Assembly: GCF_026391055.1 (NCBI RefSeq)
Contig: NZ_JAPLET010000030.1
Span: 62,001-126,000, forward strand
Direction of reading: 5' to 3'
DNA length: 64,000 nt
From: Spirosoma sp.
Lineage (GTDB): Bacteria; Bacteroidota; Bacteroidia; Cytophagales; Spirosomataceae
In this document: piece by piece, positions 27,743 to 38,861 of the stretch
Position numbering within the stretch: the stretch's first letter is position 1
Layout: the number at the start of each line of letters is the position of its first letter
The notes under the pieces: model-generated
The model's input: the letters and a program-made list of their open reading frames with translations, nothing else
Databases searched by the model: none
Told to the model about the DNA's origin: nothing
Position numbers and translations under genes: made by a program

Positions 27743-30079
27743 TCAGGGACGCTTTTTCCGATCAGTTTCCAGTAGGCCACGAACATACTCAACCTCTGTT
27801 TCGATATCCGTACACAGTTCTGCCAGTTCACCCGAGTCGGTACGCCAGGTATGTTCCAGTTCTCCGGCCAGTTCTGCCAGACGAAGCAGGTTAACAGTCA
27901 GGGCAGTTCCTTTCAGTTGGTGGGCCAATGCTTTCAGCTTTGATAGAACACCCTCCTGGCGAGTAGCCTTGAAGCGGGCCGGGAAAGCGCTCAGATATTC
28001 CAGAGTTCCCTCAATCAGGATGTCGACCAGCAACTGGTCCTGTTTCATTCGGGCTAGCAACCCTACCTGATCGAAATGCCCTTGTACGGGCAGGTCAGCC
28101 TCTTCTTTGGGCCTAGATACATCGCCCTGCTGGCCCAGCCACTTATCGATAATGGTGTTCAGGGCATCGGGAATAATGGGTTTACTCAGGTAGTCGTCCA
28201 GCCCAGCCATCAAACATTTTTCCCTTTCTCCGCGCACAGTGCCCGCCGTCAGCGCAATAACTGGGGTTCGTTTTCCGCTTTCAAGCCGCCGGATAGCCCG
28301 TGTGGCTTCGTAGCCATTTACAATAGGCATCTGAATGTCCATCAGAACCAGATCAGGGTTTACTGCCTGAAACTCGTCGATGGCCTGCTGCCCGTCTATA
28401 ACTTCCACAATCCGAACGTTTGGCAACCGTTGCTTAAGCAAGGTCTTTGCCAGAAGCATATTAACCTGATTATCCTCAACCAGCAAAATGGTTACGGACT
28501 CCAGCTCCACGGCAGGCGAAAGCCTTAACGGCGTCGACGTACCTGCGGGTTGTGCGTCGGGCCGGTGTTTGAGGTGCGACAAGGCTTCGAACAGCTGGTC
28601 GGCGGTGACGGGTTTAACCAATCGCCGGTCTACCGCTAACTCCCGGGAAACATTCATTACTTTTTCGTCTTCCGACGAACTGTGCAGGAGAATGATCGGC
28701 AACTCGCTGGCCGTTAGGTTCAGGTCGTGCCGAATCAGCCGGATGGTGGCCAGCCCATCGATAAGCGGCATATGGTAATCCATAATCACGGCATCATATT
28801 TCTCGCCCCCCTTCAGCCGCTCCAGTGCCTCCAGACCACTGGCAGCCTGCTCCACCTGAATACCCACCAAGTCGAGCATGGCCAGCAGGATCTGCCGGTT
28901 GGTGGTGTTATCATCTACGATGAGTACGCGCTGGATCAAGTTCAGCCTTGTCCACTGGCTCACTTCGCCGGGAAGTGACTTAAACTCAATGTTGAAGAAA
29001 AATGTACTGCCTTTGCCTAATTCACTCGTTAGCTGAAGCCGACTGCCCATAAGTCCCAGCAATTTATTGGATATGGCCAGCCCCAGTCCGGTTCCGCCAA
29101 ACCGCCGGGTAGTTGAGGAGTCTTCCTGAGAAAAGGCTTCGAAAATCTTCTCCTGATTCCGTTCGGCAATGCCGATACCGGTATCCCGCACAGCAAACCG
29201 AAGGCTGGTCAAGCCATCTGCGGATTGGTCATGAATACGCTCTATTCTCAACTCAATTTCACCCTGCTGCGTAAATTTCACGGCATTACTCAGCAGGTTG
29301 ACCAAAATTTGGCGGAGTCGAATCTGATCGGCCCAGACAAACCGCGCTACGGAAGGGTCGATATTGAGCAACATCTCCAGCTTCTTCTGATGAGCGGGTA
29401 ATTTTATCATATCGGCTACCTGACGGCCAATGGCCAGCAGATCGGTTTGCTCAATAACGAGTTCCAGCTTACCGGCTTCAATTTTGGAGAAGTCGAGAAT
29501 ATCGTTGATAATATCGAGCAAACTGGTAGCCGACTGATTAACCAGCGATAGGTAATGATGTTGCGTTTCGTCCGTTTTCGTTTTCAGGAGCAGGTCGGTA
29601 AACCCGATAACACCGTTGAGGGGCGTTCGAATTTCGTGACTCATAGTCGACAGAAAATCGGACTTGGCCACTGTAGCCTGTTCGGCCAGTTCTTTGGCCT
29701 GCCGAAGCTCATTTTCAATCATTTTCCGGCGTTCGATCTGCCGTTTTAGAAACTCGACCAACTCAAGCAGGTTATCAGGATTAAAATCCGCCATTCCTTC
29801 TTCGTTGGGCATGTCCAGGGTACGGATTGCATCGATCAGTTTCTCAATCGATTGTTTACGCTGCCCTATTTCGGCTTTCAGTTGAGAGGTAAGTTCGGCA
29901 TAAGCCTTTTCATTCATAAATGATGAATGCTCAAACAATTCCTTATCCCGCTCAAAATTGTAATACGACTCGTTTACCGCCCGTACAAACAGGTCGAGCT
30001 GTGTATTCGATAAGCTGTTTTCGGGTAAATATTTTTTAATCTGCCTGGCCAGTATTTTGTGCAGCGGTTTCTCATTCAT
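27743..30079 (-). CDS. Hybrid histidine kinase (HisKA-HATPase-REC-REC-HPt)
   Basis: This 778-residue kinase is the output partner of the FIST sensor encoded just upstream. The N-terminal 130 residues are coiled coil. HisKA has [10 protein letters not shown] with H148. HATPase motifs follow ([25 protein letters not shown]). The first receiver carries D434 (VIMDYHMP), the second D581 (VLMDIQMP), and the C-terminal HPt domain has H720 (AHQLKGTA). All phosphorelay residues are present, so an internal relay is possible. No DNA-binding output is encoded nearby. The ATG at 30079 was chosen; an overlapping GTG at 30082 directly follows the FIST stop codon. The spacing implies translational coupling. 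Confidence 0.95.
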   Translation of the reverse strand: MNEKPLHKILARQIKKYLPENSLSNTQLDLFVRAVNESYYNFERDKELFEHSSFMNEKAYAELTSQLKAEIGQRKQSIEKLIDAIRTLDMPNEEGMADFNPDNLLELVEFLKRQIERRKMIENELRQAKELAEQATVAKSDFLSTMSHEIRTPLNGVIGFTDLLLKTKTDETQHHYLSLVNQSATSLLDIINDILDFSKIEAGKLELVIEQTDLLAIGRQVADMIKLPAHQKKLEMLLNIDPSVARFVWADQIRLRQILVNLLSNAVKFTQQGEIELRIERIHDQSADGLTSLRFAVRDTGIGIAERNQEKIFEAFSQEDSSTTRRFGGTGLGLAISNKLLGLMGSRLQLTSELGKGSTFFFNIEFKSLPGEVSQWTRLNLIQRVLIVDDNTTNRQILLAMLDLVGIQVEQAASGLEALERLKGGEKYDAVIMDYHMPLIDGLATIRLIRHDLNLTASELPIILLHSSSEDEKVMNVSRELAVDRRLVKPVTADQLFEALSHLKHRPDAQPAGTSTPLRLSPAVELESVTILLVEDNQVNMLLAKTLLKQRLPNVRIVEVIDGQQAIDEFQAVNPDLVLMDIQMPIVNGYEATRAIRRLESGKRTPVIALTAGTVRGEREKCLMAGLDDYLSKPIIPDALNTIIDKWLGQQGDVSRPKEEADLPVQGHFDQVGLLARMKQDQLLVDILIEGTLEYLSAFPARFKATRQEGVLSKLKALAHQLKGTALTVNLLRLAELAGELEHTWRTDSGELAELCTDIETEVEYVRGLLETDRKKRP

Positions 30080-30082
30080 CAC

Positions 30083-31222
30083 TTATTGCTCCGAAAAGGC
30101 GGTAATGGTCATTGTTTGGTTATGGAGTTCGCACCGGGCACCGGGTGCAGTAGGGGCAATTTCGCCGTACGAATAAAATCCGCTGAGCACGGTGGCCTCG
30201 CCAAATACATCCCGAACGGCCTCCACTTCTTCATCGGTGCGCTGCCCCAGCACCAGCTTTCGCCCCACGCAACTCACCAGAATGACCAGTTCGGGTGTTG
30301 GTGCAAGTGCTGACATAGCCGTATGGGCAGCCGTAGCAGCCGCTTCAATGATGCGGTCGAGGTTAGCCGTCATAAAGCGCACCAGGCTTTTTTCGGGCAT
30401 GTCCCCGGCGAAGGTCATGCTACGGGCGGCTTCATCAATAGACAGGATTGTGCGCACCAGTGGCGGTGAGTCGGCCGTGGTGCGCATAGATAGCGGGAAG
30501 AATAAAGCTGCCGAAGGTAAGCCCTCAGCGTATTTACCCAGATAATCCTGATACAGATCGAGTGCCAGGGTGTCGCCAATCTGAAACAGTACATTGTATT
30601 CTGAACGCGTCACCTCCCGTTCGGGTCCGTAGACATCCCACCCACCCATAGAACTGGTACCCACGCAAAGACTATCGCCGTAAAAGCCAATGCCCACAAT
30701 TTTACCGGTTGCTGGCGGCTCATTAAGCCCGACAAGCGTAGATGCGAACCGTGTTGCATCGCCTGCCAGCCCGCCAGTAATCGGAACAACGCGGTGTAGG
30801 GAGTCATTCAGCGCATCGATCAGCTTACTGCCATTTACCCAGCTACCATCCGATACAATAAACAACGCGGCCAGCGCTGGATCGTCCAGTGCCTCAGCGA
30901 TTTTCTGACCGGCCCGGTAACTTTCCTGGTAATTCTCGATGTCGATCTGTACCGTCCGGACCGTGGTTTTATCGAAAGTAATGGCTGTAGCGACAATGGT
31001 ATTATCGGCCACATGATCGCTGAAGATTTCGCCAGCTGTAGAGTTAATCACAATAGCGGCAGCTGGGTATCGGTCCCGAAGCTGCCCATAAACGTCGGTA
31101 TTGCTGAGTAGGATACGCTCCCCAAAAGCCAAGACCAGCTGTGACGCAGACGCCTTAAAGCCGTCAGCTTCTGAGAGTGTTTTCCAACTCGTACCTGTGA
31201 ATAGTTCTTGTTTTATTTTCAT
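30083..31222 (-). CDS. FIST N/C-domain sensory protein
   Basis: This 379-residue soluble protein has the FIST_N domain (about residues 25-210, with a STAGEIFSD turn and AITFDKTTV strand) and the FIST_C domain (about 215-360, ending in ELVILVSCVGRKLVLGQR and FYSYGEIAPT). FIST proteins are predicted to bind small ligands such as amino acids and to feed signals into kinases. The stop codon is three bases from the ATG of the hybrid kinase, a common pairing in Bacteroidota and proteobacteria. It probably modulates that kinase by direct contact. The promoter would lie in 31223-31389. Ligand unknown. Confidence 0.93.
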   Translation of the reverse strand: MKIKQELFTGTSWKTLSEADGFKASASQLVLAFGERILLSNTDVYGQLRDRYPAAAIVINSTAGEIFSDHVADNTIVATAITFDKTTVRTVQIDIENYQESYRAGQKIAEALDDPALAALFIVSDGSWVNGSKLIDALNDSLHRVVPITGGLAGDATRFASTLVGLNEPPATGKIVGIGFYGDSLCVGTSSMGGWDVYGPEREVTRSEYNVLFQIGDTLALDLYQDYLGKYAEGLPSAALFFPLSMRTTADSPPLVRTILSIDEAARSMTFAGDMPEKSLVRFMTANLDRIIEAAATAAHTAMSALAPTPELVILVSCVGRKLVLGQRTDEEVEAVRDVFGEATVLSGFYSYGEIAPTAPGARCELHNQTMTITAFSEQ

Positions 31223-31389
31223 ACCAGGAGAAGAATACCAATATAGTAGGACGGGCTATTTATTGACCTCTTCCCACTGACGCCAAAAAGTTAGTAAAAT
31301 AAGCAAAACAAGTATATAAAAAAACTAGTATTGGAAATTAATTGTGCCTAATTAATCCACATTAGGTACTTATTAGTTTCATAACACGC

Positions 31390-34300
31390 TTAGTGTTTAT
31401 GAATTGGTAGGGTAATCGTGAAGGTTGTTCCTACTCCTTCGGTACTGACAATGTCAATGCTACCTCTCTGTAAAGTAATGTATTCCAGGCAGATAGACAG
31501 ACCTAAACCAGTCCCTTTGATATGAGATGCATTGCTCGCTCTAAAAAATTTACCGAAAAGATGTGGTACATCTTTGCGTGGAATGCCAATGCCCTGATCG
31601 ATCACCGAAATAAGAAAAGACTCCTGCTCAAACCGGATTTGTACTTTTGGGCTGGTGGCAGAAAATTTAAAGGCATTGGATAATAAATTCGATAATACAT
31701 GGGCCATCAGTTTCTTATTGACGCTCACCGGAACCGGAGAGCCAGTTACGTCCAGCCCCACTTGTCGCTTATCCTCCCGATTGCTGAAGTTAAATGCAAT
31801 CAACTCCTCCGTGAGGGCTACAACATCAGTCGGCTCTATCTGAATCAGTGTTTTCCCTTCTTCCAGCTTACTCAGGGTCAACGTATCCGCTATCAAGTCC
31901 GTCAGGGCCATGACCTGCTTCGAAATCGAGTGGACGTGCCTGTTAATCAATGTGTTTTCTGCGAGCTGGTCTTCCAGACCGGCATAATACTTTATTAACT
32001 CGACGCTTGAGATAATGGAGGCTAAAGGGGTGCGAAACTCGTGAGAAGCTGTTGTAATAAATTGTGTTTTAAGCGCATTCAAAGCCCGTTCTTTAGCCAG
32101 CGACTCCTCCAGAATCTGCTCTTTTTCAATGGCGGTTGTCACATCTGTGGCTACCCCCAGCCGACGCACGGGCACCCCATCCTCATCGGTCAGTAAAAAT
32201 ATTCGTGCATTGATCCAGCGAAGGCTACCATCGGGATGAATAATCCTGAACAGAAAAGTAGATTTTGGTTCATTACTCATAAAAGCCGCCACTACTGCCG
32301 CGCGGTCTTCTTCTATAATACTCTTGGCAAAAATCAGCGGATCTTCGTACAGGGCCTCTACGGTAAGGCCGCTATATAGTTCAAATACCGGGTTCATGTA
32401 GAGGAATACCGGCGAGTTTATATCCCGAATCCAGAACATCTCGTCGACATTTTCGGCGATTTCGCGGAACCTCCGTTCACTTTCAATCAGGGCTTCCTCG
32501 GCCTGCTTGCGATCGGTGATATCAGTTAATGTACCCGTAACACCCGTTATTTCCAGTTGCTGATTACGGCTTATCTGGCCAAAGACCTCCATCCATCGAT
32601 AGCCCCCATCTTTGTGAATGTAACGAATTACCTGTTTGACCACCTCCCTATTACTTTCTACAATGTGATCAAACTGGGAAGTGATTTTGGGCTGATCGTC
32701 AGCAACAATAAAGTCAAGAAAAAAGCGACCGAGCGACTCCTCAATGGAGAAACCGGTTATGACCTCCCAGGCTGGATTAAGATACGTCCACAACCCGGCG
32801 GCATCGGCTTGGAAGACAACTGCACTCAGATGGTCGACCAGCGACCGGTAGCGTTGTTCACTAACCCGGAGGGCATGGTCAGCCTTCCGTTTAGCGGTAC
32901 GATCCCGGAGTACGCCAATCATTCGATCACTTAGCCCACTTTCGTTCTGGAGGACCAGCCCGTCAGCCTTCATGTAGCGTATAGACCCATCAATTGGGGA
33001 GATGATCCGAAACTCGATCTCGAAAGGCTGCTGTTTCTGAATAATGGCTTGTACCTTATCCATAAAAAACGCCAGATCGCCGGGGTGCACCAGCGGCTCC
33101 ACATCGCTCATTCGGGCCAGGGCTGTACGCTTGGGAATACCCACCAGCGTATAAAAATTCTCGTCAAGAATCAGCTCATTGGTTAGCAGATTCCATTCCC
33201 ATATGCCCAGTTTACCGGCTTTTGTGGCTAGCTGGCTGCGTTGGCTGGCCTGCATCAGAGCCTCTTCAACGGTTTTCCGGTAAGATATATCCGTATTGAT
33301 GTCTACGTAGCCCACCAATTCGCTTTGCTCATCGTAAAGCCCGGTCACCGTCGACAGAACCGGAATAACACGTCCATCTTTTGTCAGGAAGGTATTTTCA
33401 AGGCGTAAAAAATTATGTCTGGCTACATAATTGGCTACTACCTCTTCGCCCTGCTCGGTAGCGTCACCCAATTCAAGCTTTAGCTGGTCAAGCTGTTGCT
33501 GGTGCAGCACCGGCTCCCGTAGCGAACCGGTCGTGCGCTGGCCTACCAACTCATCCGCCCGGTAGCCGGTCATGGCTTCCAATGCCGGGTTTACCAGTTG
33601 AATAATACCTTTGGTATCTGTGGCAGCCACTCCTAAGCCAACGTATTTCAGGATAGCCCCCTGTAACGCCGACAGTTGCCGGACTTCGGCCGTGCGCTGG
33701 GCTACCCGTTGCTCCAGTTCCAGATTGGCAGTCCGTAGTTCTTCTTCAACCTGTTTTATCCGGGTAATATCATTGACGCTGAACAGGATATCATCACCAA
33801 CCCGAACCAGCGAAAAATCTCCCCAGAATGCCCCCAGGACCAATTCATCCATCATCTGAAAACGTTGAGCCTCGCCAGTAAGCACCACGTCGACCATTTT
33901 GGCAAATATGCCATTCAGCAAAAATTGAGGAAACAGCGTGAGCAGCGACCCGGTCAGCAGCGTATCTAAATCTAACCCGGTTATACTAACGCTCTGTGGG
34001 TTACTGATAAGGGCGCGAAAGTCAACAATAACTCCCTCCTGCCAAACGGGCTGCAACAGGCATAAACTGGTCGGGCTGGTATCGATGATCGTCTGCAATA
34101 ACTGGTTGTTTTCAGCTAGTGTGACAGACTGTTTGTTCGTGTCCTGCCAGAGAAACAGGCGGGCGAGTGGGTGGACCGGGGGCTGGTCTGCTGGCTTATG
34201 GTATTCGTTCACATCCAGAAAACTCATCACGACCTGATCGGCAAGCCGGGTCAGGCTGACCTGTAACCAGCGTTTCTTCTCAGGGTAGTAGTAGTGGCCC

Positions 34301-34590
34301 TTCCGGGGCTCTCCGGTTTGCAAAACGGTTAACTGCTTATTCAGTAAATCAGCCTGCGGTATCCAGGGAACGAACGGATCAATGACTTCCCCGATCAGTT
34401 CATCAGGGGAGTTACCCAGCAGTTGAGCCAGTGTTTTGTTAACCCGCTGGCAATGAAACGTTGTGATTTGATCCAACTCCTGGTAAATGGGCTTCAGGAA
34501 AGCGACTCCCTGCTCAGACGTCTCAAACCAAAGCTCTAAAAAACTTTCCATGTATACGTACATCCTGACCTTATTGGCCACGCCGTGCAT
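31390..34590 (-). CDS. Soluble multi-PAS sensor histidine kinase, paralogue
   Basis: This 1066-residue kinase is a shorter version of the one at 23723-27259. It has about five PAS/PAC modules (PAC endings such as INTDIS, GTLTDIT, GVATDVT), a HisKA box TASHEFRTPL with H850, and an HATPase domain (NLLSNAFKFS, DQGIGIP, GTGLGLSI). Both kinases share the unusual phrase YRSLVDHL...VVFQ.DA and AW.V.TGFS.EESLG in one PAS module. There is no membrane segment and no adjacent response regulator. The start at 34590 is chosen because a perfect AAGGAGGT lies nine bases upstream. A later ATG at 34551 is possible but lacks such a site at normal spacing. Confidence 0.93.
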   Translation of the reverse strand: MHGVANKVRMYVYMESFLELWFETSEQGVAFLKPIYQELDQITTFHCQRVNKTLAQLLGNSPDELIGEVIDPFVPWIPQADLLNKQLTVLQTGEPRKGHYYYPEKKRWLQVSLTRLADQVVMSFLDVNEYHKPADQPPVHPLARLFLWQDTNKQSVTLAENNQLLQTIIDTSPTSLCLLQPVWQEGVIVDFRALISNPQSVSITGLDLDTLLTGSLLTLFPQFLLNGIFAKMVDVVLTGEAQRFQMMDELVLGAFWGDFSLVRVGDDILFSVNDITRIKQVEEELRTANLELEQRVAQRTAEVRQLSALQGAILKYVGLGVAATDTKGIIQLVNPALEAMTGYRADELVGQRTTGSLREPVLHQQQLDQLKLELGDATEQGEEVVANYVARHNFLRLENTFLTKDGRVIPVLSTVTGLYDEQSELVGYVDINTDISYRKTVEEALMQASQRSQLATKAGKLGIWEWNLLTNELILDENFYTLVGIPKRTALARMSDVEPLVHPGDLAFFMDKVQAIIQKQQPFEIEFRIISPIDGSIRYMKADGLVLQNESGLSDRMIGVLRDRTAKRKADHALRVSEQRYRSLVDHLSAVVFQADAAGLWTYLNPAWEVITGFSIEESLGRFFLDFIVADDQPKITSQFDHIVESNREVVKQVIRYIHKDGGYRWMEVFGQISRNQQLEITGVTGTLTDITDRKQAEEALIESERRFREIAENVDEMFWIRDINSPVFLYMNPVFELYSGLTVEALYEDPLIFAKSIIEEDRAAVVAAFMSNEPKSTFLFRIIHPDGSLRWINARIFLLTDEDGVPVRRLGVATDVTTAIEKEQILEESLAKERALNALKTQFITTASHEFRTPLASIISSVELIKYYAGLEDQLAENTLINRHVHSISKQVMALTDLIADTLTLSKLEEGKTLIQIEPTDVVALTEELIAFNFSNREDKRQVGLDVTGSPVPVSVNKKLMAHVLSNLLSNAFKFSATSPKVQIRFEQESFLISVIDQGIGIPRKDVPHLFGKFFRASNASHIKGTGLGLSICLEYITLQRGSIDIVSTEGVGTTFTITLPIHKH

Positions 34591-35036
34591 TAATAAAATA
34601 CCTCCTTGCGAACGTTAACTTAGTTAAGCGCCTAACAACCAATCTGTCGGGCTCCTTTACGCATGAGGTGAGTACGGAGACGATGAGTTTAGTTTGTCGT
34701 TCTGCGGTGTTGAGTAAGGACCAATGGCCACGGACGAACTGATGCAAACTTGACCAGGCCAATGCTGAAAAGCGCCTTCTGGCAGTAAGTTCATAGCCCG
34801 AAAATGATAAAGCTGATAAAACTACTAAAATGAATTATCATTCATGTAACAATTCTACCAAAAAGTATATTATTTGTATTATAATTAATTTTAAGTAAAC
34901 TAATAGTTATTTTTATATTATTTACAGTAGCATAGACATACTAAAATAACAGTTTACAGAAACTTATTTGAATCTTTATTCTTTCATCAACCGAAAAGCA
35001 GTTTAGGGGCGATTTAGCAACAGTAGTCAGTAGAAG
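34591..35036. other. Gene-free spacer upstream of the PAS kinase
   Basis: This stretch is strongly AT-rich from about 34800 to 34980. Apart from the Shine-Dalgarno site at 34600-34607 no gene, RNA or repeat was recognised. It separates the minus-strand PAS kinase (downstream) from the minus-strand transglutaminase-like gene (upstream). Confidence 0.55.
34600..34607 (-). promoter_or_regulatory. Consensus Shine-Dalgarno site fixing the kinase start
   Basis: Read on the minus strand this is AAGGAGGT, nine bases before the ATG at 34590. Bacteroidota genes often lack strong Shine-Dalgarno sequences, and most starts in this window have none, so it stands out and decides the start. Confidence 0.75.
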
Positions 35037-36065
35037 TTAACGGCCAGCATTGCGGTAGGTGATGGCGGGCATAACGGGTGTAAGCGACTGTCCGTCAGCA
35101 ACGACCAGTGGGTAAATAAAGTAGTTCAACGGCTGGACCTGCCCAGGGTACAGGATCAGATCACGACCCAGACTAAATTCAATTCGGTTTTCATCATGAG
35201 CCCCGAAGAAATAGGCACGCCGAGCGGGATTCTTGGCTGCTTCCGACGCATCGATGGGTACCCAGCCCAGGTCTTTACTATAAAATTCAGCCCAGCAGTG
35301 GTAACCGCTCACCTGACCGGCGGGACGGTCGGTGGGTAAGGAAAACCCGATGGCGAAGCGGGCAGGTATACCCAACGCCCGGCAGTAGCCGATAAAGATG
35401 GCGTGAAAATCGGTGCAGTTTCCCCGGCGGGTATCGCAGGCGTAATAAATATCTCCCCGCCCCCAGCCCGTACCGGTTTTATCGTATTTGACAGTGGCAA
35501 TAACGTGATTGTATACGGCTCTTGCGCGCTGGAGGTCCGTTTTTGCCCCCGCCGAATCGACAACAGCCCTGGCCCACCGTTTAATCGATCCATCGATGGG
35601 TACCAGCCGGTCGGGCTGTAGCCAGCGTTTCATATATGGATCAATGGGACGTTTTGCTTCGGCATTACCCGTTGGCTGCTGCGGCTGAATGTGCTCTCTT
35701 CGGGTAGCCGTAAACTGCATCTCTACCGCAAACTCTTTTCCCGGCGGCTTTTGCAAATGCAAATGCATCATCCGGTTGCCGTACTGAGCCGTGTCGAACT
35801 GATAGGGATATGGCGAGGCAACAGTCAAGTCCGAAATTTGCTGAAATGCGCTGCTGTGGGGAACAGGTATCCAGATGTCGACTTGCCGGGTTCCGGCGGG
35901 TAGCTCGCCGATCACCGCCTTGTAGCTGAAGTGAACCGTGCGCGTACGTGGGGGTGCCGTGCTGGCAGCCATCAAAGCCAGAACCAGCAGCCCGCCCATT
36001 GCCTGCCAGAGAAGGGACAAAGGCCGCTGCCAGCCTCGTCGTATAAGATCAGTCGTGCTACGCAT
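35037..36065 (-). CDS. Secreted transglutaminase-like (papain-fold) protein
   Basis: This 342-residue protein starts with a basic region and a hydrophobic segment (about residues 18-37) that acts as signal peptide or membrane anchor. A beta-rich N-terminal domain (about 40-130) precedes the transglutaminase core. The catalytic triad reads C217 (GNCTDFH), H256 (GYHCWAEF) and D272 (PIDASEA). Bacterial members are usually proteases or amidases rather than cross-linkers. The gene is alone, 180 bases from its start to the hairpin that follows the decayed T9SS gene. Periplasmic location is inferred from the N terminus. Substrate unknown. Confidence 0.9.
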   Translation of the reverse strand: MRSTTDLIRRGWQRPLSLLWQAMGGLLVLALMAASTAPPRTRTVHFSYKAVIGELPAGTRQVDIWIPVPHSSAFQQISDLTVASPYPYQFDTAQYGNRMMHLHLQKPPGKEFAVEMQFTATRREHIQPQQPTGNAEAKRPIDPYMKRWLQPDRLVPIDGSIKRWARAVVDSAGAKTDLQRARAVYNHVIATVKYDKTGTGWGRGDIYYACDTRRGNCTDFHAIFIGYCRALGIPARFAIGFSLPTDRPAGQVSGYHCWAEFYSKDLGWVPIDASEAAKNPARRAYFFGAHDENRIEFSLGRDLILYPGQVQPLNYFIYPLVVADGQSLTPVMPAITYRNAGR

Positions 36066-36202
36066 TCACAGAGTATAAACCATCACACTCCACGCTGGTT
36101 CCCGTAGTCTCCCATTTGTCGGCTTTTACTGTAGATCAAATCAATAATAATATCAGAACCAACCACTACTTTATCGATGCAGTAGGGCTATCTATCAAAC
36201 GC

Positions 36203-36243
36203 GCTGCGGGGACATGCCCCGTTTAATGTCATGCCCCCGCAGC
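36203..36243 (-). repeat. Hairpin after the decayed T9SS gene
   Basis: Fourteen-base arms (36203-36216 and 36230-36243) pair with one mismatch around a 13-base loop, forming a GC-rich stem. It lies 20 bases past the end of the T9SS pseudogene on the minus strand, where a terminator would be expected, but no T-run follows it on that strand. Confidence 0.5.
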
Positions 36244-36262
36244 ACCCTAACCCGCCTGAACG

Positions 36263-38861
36263 TTATTGTTTTATCAATTTACGGCTCACTACACCCGTTT
36301 TGGAACGGATGGTAAGGATATAAATACCCGGCAGGAAGTCATGTAGATTGACCATTACGGCCTCCAGACTCTCTTTGCGCTCGTGCAGCAGCGACCGGCC
36401 CATTATATCCATAATATCAACGGTGAAGGGGAGCGTATGGTTGGGCTCCAGTTCAATCCGAATCACACCCGACGACGGGTTCGGAAAGAAACGCCATCCC
36501 CGCCCCTGTTCCGTTAACGGCAGGCTCTCCGCGGCCACTTTCGCCCCGGCCGTGTTCGTTACCGTGAACGTAATCCGTAACGGGTTACCGGCGGTTCCAG
36601 CCCCATTAGGACCGGTATAAGGGGTTCCGTTCAACGTATAGTTGCCTACGGCGGGTGTCCACGGGTTAAAATCGCCGTTATTATCGCCAAATAAGGCATA
36701 GGGCGCTGTCGTTTCCCAAGCGGCCTGATTCTGGGTTCCGCTCAGGGCCATCAGTACGCTGCCTACCGTTGTGGGACTAGTGTTGGAAGCTGGGCAGATT
36801 GATCACATCATTATTTGCCAGTACGCGTATAACCTGATCATTATCGGCATTTATAAGCGAAAAACTAGTTACTGCCTGCTGACTACCGCTTACTCCTGAA
36901 CCCGATAACGGCACCGAAAGGGTTCCTACAGCCCCGGAATGGGCAATGACCAAACTGCCATTTTTACTGCCGGTAGACGACGGCTTGAAGTCGACCTTCA
37001 CATCCACACTTTGACCAACCGGAAGAATGAACGGCAGCGTGATGGGTGACTGGAAGGTAAAGTTGGTACTGCCCGACAAGCTGATTCCCGTTACCAGTAT
37101 CGCCTGATTACCACCCGAATTGGTCAGTTTGATCAACGAACTTTGGGTTGAGCTAACGGCCACCTGCCCGAAGGCACCGGACGTAGGCGATACGAGCTGG
37201 CTCTGGGCCAGTTGAGTACCGGTGGGGGTTGTTGGCGCCGACTTATAGTAGACCTCCTGAGAGCTAAGTTCATAATTCCCCCCCTGCGAACCGGAACCAA
37301 CTACAATATAGATTGCCTGGTTATTGAGAATTGCCTGTGTACCGTGCCTGCCCTGCTGTAAGTTGGCCAGCCGAAGCCAGCTTTTCGTCATTGGCGAAAA
37401 AGCCTCCGTTTCATTATGGGCGGTTGCCTGACTGCTTTCGCCCCCAATAACCACCACATTACCGTCCAGTGCAACCGTTGTCGTACCGGCCCGCTGCGTC
37501 GGAATGGGGTTTGTTGACGTAGACCACTGGCCCGTTGCAAAGTCGTAAATGTCCACTTCGGGCACCGTCAGCATGAACGTCTGACCTGTATTTTGCGAAC
37601 TCCGCCGACCACCGGCCGCGTAAAGTTTATTACCAATGACAACCGCCTGAAAGTGATCCCGGGCGTGCGGAGCATTGAAGAAAGGTCCCAGCATTCGGGT
37701 TCTGACCGTAAACGGACCTGTGCTGCGACTTACGTTCACGCCAAACTGAAATGCATTTTCCTGATTGTTCAGAGCATTGTACGGATCGCCCTACGAAACA
37801 CTCACGACTGATAAGGCACCTACGGCTCCGCCTGCTACCAGATTCTGCTCATCAAACAGATCCTGGTAATTAAACCCGTTCTGTTTGAGCAGCATCAGCC
37901 CTTTAAAGCCCAGCCCAAACAGCCCTCGGCCAGGATCATTATTAAATAGTTCATAGGTGATTGGCAGGTTGGTCGTCTTTCCATTGGCCGCATCCAGCGG
38001 AAAATGATCGTTGGTATCCGCAATGCCGTCATTATCATCATCGGCATCATTGAAGTCAGACTGTCCATCGCCGTCCGAATCCTTAGGCTTGCTTGCCTGC
38101 GAACAGGGATTACTACCATTGTCGATTTCATCGGCATTACTAAAGCCATCGCCATCGTTATCCACGGTAGCACTGTAGACCGCATCACAAGTCGTGCCCT
38201 CTTCGGGCTCGAACACATAAATAGAGTTTCCACCATAGCAAGCAGCCCATATTGTACCGGGAAAAATAGCGTTATCACCCTGAACGGTCAGGTCTATAGG
38301 CTCCGCACCAAAGTTTGAAGCGATGGGCAAATCTTCATTCAACCGTTTGTTTCCCTGCGTACTGATAACCGCCGTACCAGCATCATCGAGCGTGATTTTA
38401 TGGATGGTACCGTCGAAGGAAGCGACCAGTAAGTGTCCTTTCATCGTTCCCCTGAATCCGGAAGCGGTATACTCGACAATGCCGTTGGTAGAGCTTTGAA
38501 ATGTCAGTACCGCGTTATCGGTTTCGCCGGGGTTCTGGTAATCGCCCTCAATGGGGTGGGCTTTTGTAAGTGGCAGCGGGGGCCAGTCGGCAGGTAATGG
38601 GTTAGCCCCCGTCTTACCGGTACGCCATACGCCTACCCCACCCGAATGGGTGTATAGACCTGCACCGGATGGATTGGCCCGCGTTGGATTGGGGTGACCT
38701 CCGTAAAAACTACCGGGAACGTAGCTACTCAAATCACCTACATAATGAAGATTATCAAGATTATTGACCATGTTATCGTACAGAGTACCGCTCGTTGAAC
38801 CGGGCTCACCCTGTATGTAGTTGTTAGTAGCCGTACCAACCTCTTCATTCGCTGGCAGCAT
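36263..38861 (-). pseudogene. Decayed large secreted T9SS cargo protein
   Basis: Three adjoining reading frames are pieces of one gene. The first (38861 to 37791) has a sugar-binding/NHL-like surface region and an Asp-rich calcium-binding segment (DNDGDG, DSDGDGQSD, DDDNDG). It stops at an in-frame TAG (37791-37793), after which the same frame continues with NAFQFGVNVS. The second (to 36777) holds kelch-type repeats and a choice-of-anchor-D-like domain. It ends in a TAG created by a one-base frameshift near 36775. The third, readable from about 36779, carries a domain with YALFGDNNGDFN and a T9SS type A sorting domain (WRFFPNPSSG to the C-terminal KLIKQ). No signal peptide or proper N terminus precedes 38861, so the 5' end is missing too. 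Confidence 0.85.

Noticed and set aside
27732-27757. A terminator-like hairpin with five T at the end of the hybrid kinase gene.
   Set aside because: It points along the + strand, but both neighbouring genes are on the minus strand and the stem is only six bases with overlap of coding sequence.
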